Below are positions 33,241 through 34,018 of a stretch of 34,018 nucleotides of DNA, one piece after another. The translations under genes and the position numbers were made by a program. Within the stretch, counting starts at the first letter, position 1. Each line of letters begins with the position of its first letter. The DNA comes from JASLDZ01 sp038226305 (lineage in GTDB: Bacteria; Pseudomonadota; Alphaproteobacteria; Caulobacterales; Caulobacteraceae). The notes beneath the pieces were generated by a model. The model worked only from the letters and a program-made list of their open reading frames with translations, searched no databases and was not told the origin of the DNA. The stretch lies in NCBI GenBank assembly GCA_038226305.1, contig JBBRQN010000023.1:1-34018 (forward strand). The letters are read 5' to 3'.

Positions 33241-34018
33241 ATGCGCATCGCGTTCATGGGCACGCCGCCCTTCGCCGCCACCTCGCTGAAGGCGCTGCAT
33301 GCGGCCGGGCATGAGATCGCAGCCGTCTACACCCAGCCGCAGAAGCCGCGCGGACGGGGCCAGAGCGTGCGCCCCTCCGCCGCGCAGGCCGCGGCCGAGG
33401 CGCTGGGGCTGCCGGTGCTCACCCCCGCCACGATGCGCGATCCGGCCGAGGCGCAGGCCCTGGCCGAGCTGAACGTGGAGGCCGCGGTGGTGGTCGCCTA
33501 CGGCCAAATCCTGCCCCTGGCGGTTCTGGAGGCCCCCCGGCTGGGGAGCTTCAACCTGCACGGCTCGCTCCTGCCCCGATGGCGGGGCGCCGCCCCGATC
33601 CAGCGCGCGGTCATCGCCGGCGATGCTGAAACCGGGGTGCAGGTGATGCGGATGAGCGAGGGGCTCGACGAGGGCCCCGTGCTCCTCACCGCGCGAACGC
33701 CTATCGGGGCTGAAGACACCTTCGGCACCGTCCACGACCGGCTGGCCGAGCTTGGCGCCGCGCTGCTCGTCGAGGCGCTGGCACAGCTTTCTGCAGGCAC
33801 GGCCGTCGAGGTGGCGCAGGGCGCCGAGGGGCTCACCTACGCTAGGAAGATCAAGCCTGAGGAGGCGCGCATTGACTGGGCGCGCCCCGCCGTCGAGATC
33901 GATCGGCTGATCCGCGGCCTCTCGCCGGCGCCCGGTGCGTGGTTCGAGGTGGAGACGCCCAAGGGCCGCCTGCGGGTCAAGGCGCTGCTCTCCCGCCTGG
34001 CAGACGGCGAGGGCGAGG
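33241..34018 (+). CDS. fmt: Methionyl-tRNA formyltransferase, 3' end outside window
   Basis: Fmt formylates initiator Met-tRNA using 10-formyltetrahydrofolate, supplying the substrate whose formyl group Def later removes. About 259 residues are visible: IAFMGTPPFAA at 3-13, VVVAYGQILP near 83-92 and the formyl-folate site FNLHGSLLPRWRGAAPIQ at 104-121 with Asn105, His107 and the SLLP signature. LTYARKIKPEEARIDW marks the passage to the C-terminal tRNA-binding domain, which runs off the window. The ATG lies 10 bases after the def stop with only a weak ribosome site (GAGCGG), so coupling to def translation is likely. Confidence 0.97.
   Translation, partial: MRIAFMGTPPFAATSLKALHAAGHEIAAVYTQPQKPRGRGQSVRPSAAQAAAEALGLPVLTPATMRDPAEAQALAELNVEAAVVVAYGQILPLAVLEAPRLGSFNLHGSLLPRWRGAAPIQRAVIAGDAETGVQVMRMSEGLDEGPVLLTARTPIGAEDTFGTVHDRLAELGAALLVEALAQLSAGTAVEVAQGAEGLTYARKIKPEEARIDWARPAVEIDRLIRGLSPAPGAWFEVETPKGRLRVKALLSRLADGEGE

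Overview
The window comes from a GC-rich bacterial chromosome, most likely an alphaproteobacterium with the genes for bacteriochlorophyll synthesis. The evidence is a BciA-type 8-vinyl reductase, a sucC-sucD-sucA-sucB-lpd TCA-cycle block, a def-fmt pair, a cobalamin-riboswitch btuB operon, and promoters resembling the alphaproteobacterial TTGAC...CTA type. Whether it belongs to Sphingomonadales, Caulobacterales or Rhodospirillales cannot be settled from sequence reading alone. Twenty-five protein genes are visible, two of them cut by the window edges. No tRNA, rRNA, insertion sequence, prophage or CRISPR array was seen.

Region 1 (1-2535): the 5' part of a one-chain ABC exporter (minus) diverges from bciA (plus). 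Region 2 (2532-14201, minus): a tightly packed carbohydrate operon read as GH130 protein, tkt, a tal-pgi fusion, gnd, zwf, a Cof-like HAD phosphatase, rpe, a phosphomannomutase-like HAD protein and pgl. It holds all of the pentose phosphate pathway except ribose-5-phosphate isomerase and has no Entner-Doudoroff gene. Most junctions are 4-base start/stop overlaps. Region 3 (14311-16297, plus): a secreted c-type-heme and PQQ-propeller dehydrogenase resembling polyvinyl alcohol dehydrogenase, with a promoter placed for a leaderless mRNA.

Region 4 (16294-21330, minus): a vitamin B12 uptake operon, riboswitch-btuB-btuF-btuC-btuD. Its promoter would start the RNA at the first base of riboswitch helix P1. 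The leader also holds a sequence complementary to the B12 box and a hairpin over the Shine-Dalgarno site. Region 5 (21367-22893): a secreted type-B carboxylesterase. Region 6 (22968-31080, minus): succinyl-CoA synthetase followed by the three 2-oxoglutarate dehydrogenase subunits. Region 7 (31108-32596): a DUF2306-like membrane protein divergent from a membrane-anchored LytTR regulator. Region 8 (32671-end, plus): def-fmt, again with an apparently leaderless promoter.

Together the genes describe central carbon flow (pentose phosphate pathway plus the 2-oxoglutarate to succinate segment), NADPH supply, B12 acquisition and one tetrapyrrole step. The parts most worth testing are the switching elements of the btuB leader, the shared 10-base promoter core ahead of two unrelated genes with no room for a leader, and the pairing of a GH130 protein with a eukaryotic-type phosphomannomutase-like protein at the two ends of the pentose phosphate operon.
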